The notes under the pieces are model-generated. The model saw only the letters and a list, made by a program, of their open reading frames with translations. It searched no databases and was not told the DNA's origin. A stretch of DNA of 14,933 nucleotides from Candidatus Heimdallarchaeota archaeon (GTDB taxonomy: Archaea > Asgardarchaeota > Heimdallarchaeia > Heimdallarchaeales > Heimdallarchaeaceae), in assembly GCA_023135215.1 (NCBI GenBank), contig JAGLTP010000236.1, positions 1 to 14,933 on the forward strand. The letters run 5' to 3'. Below are positions 1 through 6,520 of the stretch, piece after piece. The translations under genes were made by a program, and so were the position numbers. Position 1 is the stretch's first letter; each line of letters begins with the position of its first letter.

Positions 1-290
1 CTGAGAACTATGCAGTGTGTCAAAAACAAGGGAGGGAGTTCCACTACATGACCATCCAATATTAGTGGAAGGGGGGAATCATTTTGCTCAATCAACTCAA
101 TCATTGCTTCAGCTATCAAATCATCATCAACCACATATGTATCACGTTCTTCATCATAATGATCAAATAGAGAATTTTCCTTAGCATACTTCCCAACATC
201 AATAACAGTAAAACCTTCTTTTTGAAACATCTGTGCAATGGTAGACTTTCCAGCACCTGGTGTCCCTGTGATCAGAATAGCTTTCTTCAT
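1..290 (-). CDS. AK6/Fap7-like adenylate kinase (partial, C-terminus off the left edge)
   Basis: About 96 N-terminal residues are visible, read leftward from ATG at 290. The protein opens MKKAILITGTPGAGKST, a Walker A loop at residues 9-17. It continues with INVGDLA-like 'VIDVGKYAKEN', an acidic 'YDEERDTYVVDDD' segment and 'LILDGHVVELPP', which follow in order the blocks of human AK6 and archaeal Fap7 homologues. Family knowledge: these small kinases act on adenine nucleotides and help mature the small ribosomal subunit. The family is about 180 residues, so roughly half is missing here. A TTTTTATC box at 312-319 on the minus strand lies about 25 nt before the ATG, which fits a leaderless transcript. 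It is divergent from arsR. A dephospho-CoA kinase or another small NMP kinase is less likely given the DGHV and DEE blocks. Confidence 0.8.
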   Translation of the reverse strand, partial: MKKAILITGTPGAGKSTIAQMFQKEGFTVIDVGKYAKENSLFDHYDEERDTYVVDDDLIAEAMIELIEQNDSPLPLILDGHVVELPPLFLTHCIVL

Positions 291-349
291 TATGTTTCCA
301 GTGATGAAGAAGATAAAAAGATTAAGAAATAAGAGACCATAAGAAAATA

Positions 350-377
350 TTTATATATGCACATATATACATATATT
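350..377 (+). promoter_or_regulatory. arsR promoter with inverted-repeat operator candidate
   Basis: TATATATG (352-359) and CATATATA (362-369) form a perfect 8-bp inverted repeat with a 2-nt centre. A third CATATAT half-site follows at 370-376, giving a direct repeat with 8-nt period. A TATA-like TTTATATA (350-357) overlaps the repeat, about 25-30 nt before the likely transcript start ahead of the ATG at 391. ArsR/SmtB repressors usually bind AT-rich palindromes over their own promoter, so this is the obvious operator candidate. AT-rich repeats also arise by chance, so binding is inference. Confidence 0.5.
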
Positions 378-390
378 TTAAGTGAATTAC

Positions 391-693
391 ATGAGTGAGC
401 AAGCAAAATTCTTTAAAGCTTTGGGAGACGAAACACGTCTCACAATTGTAATGTGTCTGCTCAACAAAGATCATTGTGCTTGTGATTTTACAGGAGTAAC
501 GGAAAGAGAGCAATCAACAATTTCTAGGCATCTAAAGGTACTGCTGGAAGCAGGTGTAGTGAAATTCCAACGAAAAGGTAAAAATCTAATCTATAGCATA
601 AAGGATGAAGAAATTAGAAAAAAAATAGAGACATTCGGAATCAAAGCTATAACAAATTGTTGTGAAAGCTGCACAGTAAAAGTAAAAGAGTAA
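391..693 (+). CDS. arsR: ArsR/SmtB-family metalloid-responsive repressor
   Basis: A 100-residue winged-helix protein. Its N-terminal 'FFKALGDETRLTIV' helix and recognition helix around residues 38-57 (EREQSTISRHLKVLLEAGVV) are typical of ArsR/SmtB. The HCACDF segment gives C29-x-C31, which matches the ELCVCDL inducer site of ArsR where As(III) or Sb(III) binds. A second cluster C90 C91 C94 near the C-terminus could supply a third thiol or a separate site. I chose ATG 391 because it starts the conserved MSEQAKFFKAL block; an in-frame GTG at 382 would add only three residues. The gene is followed after 10 nt by arsM, so arsenic sensing is likely. The probable operator lies just upstream. The exact inducer (As, Sb or another thiophilic metal) is not settled by sequence. 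Confidence 0.87.
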   Translation: MSEQAKFFKALGDETRLTIVMCLLNKDHCACDFTGVTEREQSTISRHLKVLLEAGVVKFQRKGKNLIYSIKDEEIRKKIETFGIKAITNCCESCTVKVKE

Positions 694-703
694 AGGTGAA
701 AAA

Positions 704-1582
704 ATGGAACCAAAAGAGGTTAAGAAAGTAGTAAGAGAGAGTTATGGAAAAGTTGCTAGAAGAAGTTCTTCTTCTTGTTGCGACAAAACGCAGCCTGAGG
801 AAGCTTCTTGTTGTGGAGAAGTAAGAGAGGAATCTTCCTGTTGTGAAAGTCAGACTAACATTGATGAGATAAACAGAGCCATAGGTTATACAAAAGAGGA
901 ATTGGACAGCATTCCAGAGGAATCAATACTTGGGCTTGGGTGTGGGAATCCAACAGCTATAGCTTCACTGCAAGAAGGAGAAACTGTTGTTGATTTAGGA
1001 TCAGGAGGGGGACTTGATGTTTTTCTTGCTTCAACAAAAATAGGTCCTACAGGAAAAGCCATTGGGATTGATATGACACATGACATGATAGATTTGGCTA
1101 GAGATAACGCGGAAAAGAATAATATAACTAATGTAGAGTTTAGACTGGGGGAAATTGAGAACCTTCCAATTGCAGACAACACAGCAGATATAATTATTTC
1201 AAATTGTGTGATTAATTTATCACCTGAGAAACTCAAGGTTTTCCAAGAAGCATATCGAGTATTGAAACCAGGAGGAAGATTATCGATATCCGATATGGTT
1301 CTTCTTAGACCACTTCCTGAATCTGTAAGAAAAAATAAAGCATTACTAGCTGGTTGTATAGCAGGTGCAGAACTTAAAAGCAGATACATTGGGCTCATAA
1401 AAGAAGCTGGTTTTCAAGATATACAGATAGCTAACGAAGAAGGATACCTTAAGGAATTTGAAGATTATGAGGTTCTAAAGGATATTAGCGTAGAAGAATT
1501 CGATAATATTGAGGATGAAAAGGAATACATAAGAGATTCAGTTCAAAGCATAACAGTAACTGCTTATAAACCAAAAAAATAA
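704..1582 (+). CDS. arsM: Arsenite S-adenosylmethionine methyltransferase
   Basis: A 292-residue class I SAM-dependent methyltransferase. The SAM loop is DLGSGGGLD (97-105) with the acidic GIDM at 121-124. The ArsM cysteines are present: C80 in LGLGCGNP, C168 in SNCVINL and C218 in LAGCIAGA, corresponding to the family cysteines that bind and reduce As(III) species. Before the domain lies an extension with three Cys-Cys pairs at 25-26, 36-37 and 46-47, spaced 10-11 residues apart; CC pairs of this kind are common at ArsM N-termini. The enzyme should methylate As(III) to methylated, partly volatile arsenicals in the cytoplasm. An AAAGGTGA ribosome site (692-699) precedes the ATG, and the 10-nt gap to arsR indicates one transcript. 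No arsenite pump or arsenate reductase gene is in the window. Confidence 0.92.
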   Translation: MEPKEVKKVVRESYGKVARRSSSSCCDKTQPEEASCCGEVREESSCCESQTNIDEINRAIGYTKEELDSIPEESILGLGCGNPTAIASLQEGETVVDLGSGGGLDVFLASTKIGPTGKAIGIDMTHDMIDLARDNAEKNNITNVEFRLGEIENLPIADNTADIIISNCVINLSPEKLKVFQEAYRVLKPGGRLSISDMVLLRPLPESVRKNKALLAGCIAGAELKSRYIGLIKEAGFQDIQIANEEGYLKEFEDYEVLKDISVEEFDNIEDEKEYIRDSVQSITVTAYKPKK

Positions 1583-1586
1583 CTTT

Positions 1587-1607
1587 AAGGTAAGAGAAAC
1601 TTACCTT
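1587..1607. terminator. Shared hairpin between convergent arsM and plsY-like genes
   Basis: AAGGTAAG (1587-1594) and CTTACCTT (1600-1607) form a perfect 8-bp stem with a 5-nt loop. It fits entirely between the arsM stop (1580-1582) and the stop of the leftward gene (1609-1611). On the plus strand TCTATTTT follows. On the minus strand a run of seven T lies just beyond, inside the end of arsM. The position suggests a bidirectional terminator. Confidence 0.6.
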
Positions 1608-1608
1608 T

Positions 1609-2352
1609 CTATTTTAACATTTCATCTCCCAATTTGCTTTTACCTCTTATTGCTTTTAGTATTCTCATCCTTTTTGCTTCCCCGGCTTTTATTTTTCGAA
1701 AGTTGTCACGTTGTCTGCTGATCATCACTATAGCAATAACGAAGAATAGAATAGCCAAGCCCAGATTATATTCCGCCCAACCCATAAGCATTACAGGAGG
1801 GAGGAATAAGGCAATTACACCAACCAATAGTGTTACAACAATGTAGTTTATTGAAGAATATCCTACAAAGATTATACAAATTGGCCATAGAATTGCCCAG
1901 AAAGCGAGGAGTATAGGATTAGCTACAAGTGTTGAAGCTATAACCACAGTAATACCTCGTCCACCATGACCAGGTAACAGATATACAGACCAGTTATGAC
2001 CAAATATAGCTCCTATTCCAGCAAAAACTAAAGCAAAGCAAGTGTAAATACCGAATTCAGGCCAGATAAACATCTCAACCATTGTATCATTGTTGACAAA
2101 ATAAAGATTCTTTGTTAAGAGATAAGGAATAGAAACTGCAGCAATTGATCTGCTAAGGTCTAGTAATCCTGCAAAAAGAGCCCAAAATTTGGATTCAGTT
2201 GCACGGTAAACATTCCTTCCACCAACATTACCAGAGCCTATTGTGCGTAAATCTTCTCCTAATTTTAATTTCGCCACAATCCAGCTAAAAGGTATAGAAC
2301 CAATCAGATAAGAACTAAGCAAAATCAGAAAATAAACAAGAGCGACATGCAT
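1609..2352 (-). CDS. plsY: PlsY-like membrane glycerol-3-phosphate acyltransferase
   Basis: A 247-residue polytopic membrane protein with about seven hydrophobic segments and a basic C-terminal tail (about 213-247). It shows the PlsY order of motifs: YLIGSIPFSWIVAK (15-28), the glycine-rich SGNVGGRN (40-47), and GHNWSVYLLPGHGGRGI (118-134), matching the family GHxFPxFLxFxGGKG loop. Family knowledge: PlsY moves an acyl group from acyl-phosphate to sn-glycerol 3-phosphate, the first step of bacterial ester-lipid synthesis. The usual LDxxKG loop is LDLSRS here (64-69), and the protein is longer than the typical ~200 residues, so the substrate may differ. A CTTTTATTAAAG box (2371-2382) about 25 nt before the ATG suggests a leaderless start. 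It is convergent with arsM and divergent from the phosphohexomutase. Confidence 0.78.
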   Translation of the reverse strand: MHVALVYFLILLSSYLIGSIPFSWIVAKLKLGEDLRTIGSGNVGGRNVYRATESKFWALFAGLLDLSRSIAAVSIPYLLTKNLYFVNNDTMVEMFIWPEFGIYTCFALVFAGIGAIFGHNWSVYLLPGHGGRGITVVIASTLVANPILLAFWAILWPICIIFVGYSSINYIVVTLLVGVIALFLPPVMLMGWAEYNLGLAILFFVIAIVMISRQRDNFRKIKAGEAKRMRILKAIRGKSKLGDEMLK

Positions 2353-2421
2353 GAATTTGAATTGAAAGTGCTTTAATAAAAGATTTATGCGTTTTGTATT
2401 GAAAACAGCTTAGCAATAGAA

Positions 2422-2429
2422 TTTTTATA
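2422..2429 (+). promoter_or_regulatory. TATA-like box of the phosphohexomutase gene
   Basis: TTTTTATA is centred about 26 nt before the ATG at 2452, with no Shine-Dalgarno sequence between them. This is the spacing expected for a leaderless archaeal transcript. Confidence 0.5.
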
Positions 2430-2451
2430 CATCGAATATACTTCTTATTTG

Positions 2452-3831
2452 ATGACATCAAAAATCTCTCCTCACATTTTTCGCGCATATGATATACGAG
2501 GATTATACAAGAAAGATTTAACACCTGATATAATGTACAAAATTGGACTCTCTGTAGGAACTTACGTTAATAGAATTCTTGAGGGGGAGAGTGTAGTAGT
2601 TGGTAATGATATTCGACAATCCAGTATTCCACTAGCTTATTCTTTTATTTCTGGTGTCCTTGCTTCAGGCATCAATGTTACTTATGTTGGAACTACAGCA
2701 TTTGGCCAAACACTTTTTGCAGGATGGGAATTAGGAGGAGACACAATAGCGTTTATTACTGCAAGTCATTTACCACCGGAATGGAATGGAATAAAATTCT
2801 ATCATAAGGAGGGTGTCGGTTATTCTGAAGAAGAACTCATGGAGATCAGAGATCTTGCAATACAGAATGATTATGATTTCAAAGAGTGGGGAGAAGTAGG
2901 TAAAACAAAAGATCATGATATTACCACTGAATATAAGGATTTTTTCAATCAGAGGATTAAGTTTAAGAAAGAAATCAAAGTAGCGGTAGATTGTGGGGGA
3001 GGTAGTACTACTCTCTCAGTTCCAGATGTATTTTCCAGTTTAGGACTTACTACTTTCTGTGTCTTTTGTGAACCAGATCCTACCTTTTCAGGAAGACCTT
3101 CTGATCCTAAGCCAAAGAATCTATCAAGATTAGTGAAGGAAGTTTTAACAAATGACTGCGATTTTGGAGTAGCTTTTGATGGAGATGGAGACAGAGCAGT
3201 GATAGTAGATAACAAAGGCAAAATACTGTCAGCAGATGAAACAGGGATAATAATTGGAAAATATGGTTTAGCACAAAAATCTGGCACAATTATAGTAAAC
3301 GTAGAATGCTCAAAAGCTGTAAAAGAGCAGTTAGAACCCCTGGGATTTAATGTCAAACAGATACCTGTGGGGCACACTTTTTTGACAATTGAAGCTAAGA
3401 TAGAGAATTCACCATTAGGGATCGAATCAAGTGGTCACATAATTATTCCTGAATTTTTCTTATTTGATGATGCCATAGTCACACCGTTGAAAATAGTAGA
3501 AATACTAGACAATCAGGATGAGAAACTTTCAGATTTAGTTAATAAGATTCCAACATACCCAATACTAAAGGAAGAAATTCTATGCGAGGACGAGATTAAA
3601 TTTGAGGTTGTTGATGAGTTAAAAACTAAATTATCCGAAGAGTATTCAAACATAAATCTGTTAGATGGAGTCAGAGTTAATCTTGAAGAAGGATGGATCC
3701 TAATAAGACCTTCTAACACTTCACCTTTAATTCGAATGACAATCGAAGCTGACAATGATGAAATAATTAGTAAATTCAAAACAATCTTTAGAGAGAAGGT
3801 TCAGAAAATAATAGAGAAAATGAAAGAATAG
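2452..3831 (+). CDS. Phosphomannomutase/phosphoglucomutase (alpha-D-phosphohexomutase)
   Basis: A 459-residue enzyme with all four phosphohexomutase signatures. The N-terminal FRAYDIRG opens domain 1. The phosphoserine loop TASHLPPEWNG has catalytic S105. The Mg-binding loop is DGDGDR (243-248). The sugar-recognition loop GIESSGH (323-329) stands where the family has GEMSGH or GExSGH, and the phosphate-binding loop is RPSNTSP (419-425). It interconverts hexose 1- and 6-phosphates in the cytoplasm, feeding nucleotide-sugar, glycan or storage pathways. Mannose, glucose or glucosamine phosphate cannot be separated by eye. The canonical TASHNP asparagine is leucine here. ATG 2452 is preferred over the adjacent TTG at 2449. 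The YkgJ-like gene follows after 16 nt and is probably cotranscribed. Confidence 0.88.
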   Translation: MTSKISPHIFRAYDIRGLYKKDLTPDIMYKIGLSVGTYVNRILEGESVVVGNDIRQSSIPLAYSFISGVLASGINVTYVGTTAFGQTLFAGWELGGDTIAFITASHLPPEWNGIKFYHKEGVGYSEEELMEIRDLAIQNDYDFKEWGEVGKTKDHDITTEYKDFFNQRIKFKKEIKVAVDCGGGSTTLSVPDVFSSLGLTTFCVFCEPDPTFSGRPSDPKPKNLSRLVKEVLTNDCDFGVAFDGDGDRAVIVDNKGKILSADETGIIIGKYGLAQKSGTIIVNVECSKAVKEQLEPLGFNVKQIPVGHTFLTIEAKIENSPLGIESSGHIIIPEFFLFDDAIVTPLKIVEILDNQDEKLSDLVNKIPTYPILKEEILCEDEIKFEVVDELKTKLSEEYSNINLLDGVRVNLEEGWILIRPSNTSPLIRMTIEADNDEIISKFKTIFREKVQKIIEKMKE

Positions 3832-3847
3832 TGATGCAGGTATTCAA

Positions 3848-4270
3848 ATGAATGATTCTCTTCCTGAGTTTTATTGTCCATATAGTGATGAGTGTTATGA
3901 ATGTTGTCTAGATACAGAAATGACACTCTCAAACTCTGATGTTAAGAGAATAGAAAAGAGTGGTTACAATAGGAGTGAGTTTTTAGAAGAAAAAGAAGGA
4001 TTCTTAATTCTTCAAAATATCAAAGGAAATTGTTATTTCCTGAAAAATAAAAGATGTTCAATCTACAAAGTTCGTCCACAAGGATGCAGGTTTTATCCTC
4101 TTATCTACGATTTTGAAGTTGAAGAGATTTTGATAGACGAACTATGTGCAAATCATACAAAATTTGATGCCGATGATTATAATACAATATCAGAAGATGT
4201 AATTATCTTTGTAAATGAAATAATGGCAGAGAAGGAAATTAGACTCAAGAAAAAAGAAAGAAAAAAATAG
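3848..4270 (+). CDS. YkgJ-type cysteine-cluster protein (putative metal or Fe-S binding)
   Basis: A 140-residue protein with the YkgJ cysteine pattern: C10, C16, C19, C20 at the N-terminus, then C62 and C70 around 'NCYFLKNKRCSIY', C80 in the 'RPQGCRFYP' block, and C100. The CSIYxxRPxxCRxYP segment is the recognisable core of this family. The family is annotated as zinc- or iron-chelating, and its biochemical role is not established. The C-terminus is a charged, lysine-rich helix (about 125-140). It starts 16 nt after the phosphohexomutase, probably on the same transcript, but I see no functional reason for the pairing. The stop codon lies inside the left arm of a terminator hairpin shared with the convergent FBPase gene. 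Confidence 0.75.
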   Translation: MNDSLPEFYCPYSDECYECCLDTEMTLSNSDVKRIEKSGYNRSEFLEEKEGFLILQNIKGNCYFLKNKRCSIYKVRPQGCRFYPLIYDFEVEEILIDELCANHTKFDADDYNTISEDVIIFVNEIMAEKEIRLKKKERKK

Positions 4271-4305
4271 AAGAATAGAGTGTTAAATTACAAATCTTCT
4301 ATTTT
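4264..4305. terminator. Bidirectional terminator hairpin over two convergent stop codons
   Basis: AAAATAGAAGA (4264-4274) and TCTTCTATTTT (4295-4305) are a perfect 11-bp inverted repeat around a 20-nt loop. The left arm contains the stop of the YkgJ-like gene (4268-4270), and the loop contains the stop of the FBPase gene (4288-4290). Each arm ends in an A4 or T4 tract, so transcripts from either strand end in a hairpin plus U-tract. Confidence 0.65.
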
Positions 4306-5205
4306 AAACCAAAGCTCAATTAGATCTTTAGATCCGCCAACAAAACCTGCTCTTTGATGTAAATAATGCATTTTTGTTAGTTTGTTAACATCAAGTGGTT
4401 TAATATTCTCATATTTTATTTCATGTCCATCAGCAGTAATGTAAAATCCATCACCATTAACCTTCGAAAGGATGTAAAGATACGGAATAATTTCGTAGAT
4501 AAATCTTAATTTTGGAGCAAAATAACCAAATACGCCTGTTTTTTCGAAGACATTATTCATGTCTTGCACCATGCAACCACCATACCTATTTTTACCCTTA
4601 ATATCAAGAGCATCAACGAAAAGTTTCTGCTTTGCTGAATGATTATTGTATTTTCCCCCTAACCCAAATACAGGACTCTTGGAGGGACTTATATCTAAAC
4701 TGTCTCTTACAACTCGAAATGAGTTTCCATCGTATATAAATTGTATAAAACCTATTTCAGTTGCTAAATCGAATCGTAGATATAATGTGTAACTAACAGT
4801 CAAAGCTGCAACAGTGTAACCATCCTTGTTAATAACATTAACAATTGCTCCTGGACTCCTTGTTCGGATGATAGATGATCCATCTATGAAATCACCTAGA
4901 ATAATGTGCTCACCAGTTCCTTTCATGATATTATTTTCTTCAGTTTCTTCTCCTAACAGGAGTGAGTAAAGATGGTTAGACAGCCTTTGCATAAAAAGTT
5001 CTTGAGTAGCTATATCAAGGCTTAACTGCTCATCACCAGACACATTAATGGTGCCTGAGTAATCATCTTCCCCTAAAATAAAGGTAAGTATCTGTTTTGG
5101 AACATCTAAACTAATAGTTATAAGTTCTCTTAGAATTTCTCGCAGAGAATCAGGTTGAATTTCCTCTAAATAGGAATCAAGTGTATGATATTTATTGATT
5201 GACAT
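4288..5205 (-). CDS. fbp: Class I fructose-1,6-bisphosphatase
   Basis: A 305-residue enzyme recognised by the ordered motifs of class I FBPase: the SGDEQLSLDIATQELF helix (56-71), the metal pair E86-E87 in GEETEEN, and GDFIDGSS (104-111) in place of DPLDGSS with D105 and D108 retained. It continues with R207-Y208-GG, where the family has RYxGS, then KLRFIYEIIP with E238 as the likely metal glutamate, and HQRAGFVGGS near the C-terminus. It hydrolyses fructose 1,6-bisphosphate to fructose 6-phosphate, the committed gluconeogenic step. The Asn that normally follows DGSS is Ile here. The gene starts 11 nt after the aldolase stop, so both are one transcript and catalyse consecutive steps. The allosteric sites of eukaryotic FBPase cannot be judged from the sequence. 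Confidence 0.85.
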   Translation of the reverse strand: MSINKYHTLDSYLEEIQPDSLREILRELITISLDVPKQILTFILGEDDYSGTINVSGDEQLSLDIATQELFMQRLSNHLYSLLLGEETEENNIMKGTGEHIILGDFIDGSSIIRTRSPGAIVNVINKDGYTVAALTVSYTLYLRFDLATEIGFIQFIYDGNSFRVVRDSLDISPSKSPVFGLGGKYNNHSAKQKLFVDALDIKGKNRYGGCMVQDMNNVFEKTGVFGYFAPKLRFIYEIIPYLYILSKVNGDGFYITADGHEIKYENIKPLDVNKLTKMHYLHQRAGFVGGSKDLIELWFKIEDL

Positions 5206-5216
5206 TTTCTCATATC

Positions 5217-6389
5217 CTAATATGTTTCAGAAAGATTGTTGTTAGAAATATAATTAAAGCAAATAACTGCACTATCCTTCATTTTCAACGCATTGATAAA
5301 AGCATGCATATCTTTTTCGGCTTGTGAAAGTATAGCTTCTTTTGTTTCATCATTGATGTTTTCAACTTCATCAAAGAACTCCTTCCATGCGAATTTAGAG
5401 TATTTAGCGAATGTCTTATGCTCATCGATATCTTCTTTCCCATAATTTTCTAGAACCCAACTTCGCATTTTTCCATATAACTCTGGTTCATAATCTTCAA
5501 GAATCTTTTGAACAAGCCTTTGCCAGAATGTGCCTATATTTCCTTTAGCTATATTACCATGTGGGAAGGTTGAAGCAATAACTTCTACAGGTGTTCCGGT
5601 TATTCCATGTTGTGCAATCCGAGTACTAAATCCTAATTTTTCAAATTCGTCAGTAATTTCCACAGTTCTCTTTACATTTATCCCTAACTGAGGAACAACA
5701 TTACCTTCCGCATCCACACTAACACCATGAGTAGATCCATTTGCTATTGCAAGGTAGTCTATTTTGACACCATTTTTCTCTAAGGATTTGACATAATGAA
5801 CAGCTTCCTCAACAGTTGTAAATTCAGTAATTCCAATTTCTCCAACCTCTCCCTCTAAGCCATATGGAGATCCACCCAGTCTTTCATCAAGAAAATCAAA
5901 CAATGTTAAACCCTTTGACAGTATATCTTTTAATTGTCCTTCAACATTTTGCTCTTCTCGATTAAATAGGAATGAAGTATCTATAGCATAACCAGTAAAT
6001 CCTGCATTAATTCGGGCGTCTATCTCTTTCTTCAGATTCTCCATTTCTTCATCAGTACCTTTCTTAAGTGTTAGGTGATCAGCATGCAAGGCATATGCAA
6101 ACCACTTCTCCTTTTCAGCAGCAGATTTGCACCGATCAGCAAATTTCTGTGGAGTATATCCAGTATAGCCCCCACTAAGAGACATTTCACTTAATGCTAG
6201 CTCAAATATCACAACGGATTTTTCTTTCTTTGCAGCCCTCAATATTCCACCTATAACCTCTTCAGTAGATCTAGGATTTATTGCTGCGATTATAACCTTG
6301 TGTCCTAAAATCCCCTTGGCAATATAGTTTAATGGTAAGGGAGACCTAGGTTTTTCAAAATATGTAACAGTATCGTTTTCTGAAACCAT
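5217..6389 (-). CDS. fba: Class II (metal-dependent) fructose-bisphosphate aldolase
   Basis: A 390-residue TIM-barrel aldolase. LHADH (101-105) carries the metal ligand H102, catalytic acid D104 and H105. The EGEVGEIG segment (179-186) holds the conserved glutamates, ANGSTHG (216-222) the second metal histidine H221, and QHGITGTP (260-267) the third, H261. FPHGNIAKGNIGT matches the phosphate-binding end of the barrel. It should condense DHAP with glyceraldehyde 3-phosphate, or cleave FBP. A tagatose-bisphosphate substrate cannot be excluded. It is longer than the usual 285-360 residues, with an N-terminal lead of about 30 residues and a helical C-terminal tail. It is first in a two-gene unit with FBPase. 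A TATTTAAG box (6436-6443) and a palindrome around the predicted transcript start lie upstream. Confidence 0.85.
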   Translation of the reverse strand: MVSENDTVTYFEKPRSPLPLNYIAKGILGHKVIIAAINPRSTEEVIGGILRAAKKEKSVVIFELALSEMSLSGGYTGYTPQKFADRCKSAAEKEKWFAYALHADHLTLKKGTDEEMENLKKEIDARINAGFTGYAIDTSFLFNREEQNVEGQLKDILSKGLTLFDFLDERLGGSPYGLEGEVGEIGITEFTTVEEAVHYVKSLEKNGVKIDYLAIANGSTHGVSVDAEGNVVPQLGINVKRTVEITDEFEKLGFSTRIAQHGITGTPVEVIASTFPHGNIAKGNIGTFWQRLVQKILEDYEPELYGKMRSWVLENYGKEDIDEHKTFAKYSKFAWKEFFDEVENINDETKEAILSQAEKDMHAFINALKMKDSAVICFNYISNNNLSETY

Positions 6390-6403
6390 CTGTTTTCACT
6401 GCT

Positions 6404-6443
6404 AAAGAGGAAAAGAATCTCTTTAAGAGTTTTTTCTTAAATA
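6404..6443 (-). promoter_or_regulatory. Promoter and operator candidate of the aldolase-FBPase unit
   Basis: On the minus strand TATTTAAG (6436-6443) is a TATA-like box, placing the transcript start near 6412-6416. That position is covered by a perfect 11-base palindrome CTCTTTAAGAG (6419-6429). A further AAAGAG at 6404-6409 pairs with CTCTTT at 6419-6424 over a 9-nt spacer, so one short element occurs three times. A regulator bound there would block the start site. The regulator is unknown. Confidence 0.4.
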
Positions 6444-6460
6444 CCCTATAACACAACATT

Positions 6461-6470
6461 TTATTTAAAA
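6461..6470 (+). promoter_or_regulatory. TATA-like box of the beta-helix protein gene
   Basis: TTATTTAAAA lies about 30 nt before a transcript start near 6492. From there the transcript could be read from GTG 6497, ATG 6506 or ATG 6521. Confidence 0.4.
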
Positions 6471-6520
6471 TAAAAGAAAATATTCAATCGTATCATGTGA
6501 TAATCATGTTTTGTGGGAAT

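Noticed and set aside
382..390. GTG at 382 as the arsR start
   Set aside because: It adds only MNY before the conserved MSEQAKFF start, and ATG 391 is the better codon, though a leaderless GTG start cannot be fully excluded.
886..1398. A 170-codon leftward frame inside arsM
   Set aside because: It is the antisense shadow of a clear methyltransferase gene and shows no domain-like motif.
2315..2524. A 69-codon leftward reading frame over the gap between the PlsY-like gene and the phosphohexomutase
   Set aside because: It overlaps the starts of both well-supported genes, is rich in Cys and Ser without pattern, and covers their promoters.
2949..3779. Three leftward frames inside the phosphohexomutase gene
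   Set aside because: They lie wholly opposite conserved catalytic motifs of a complete gene and look like noise.
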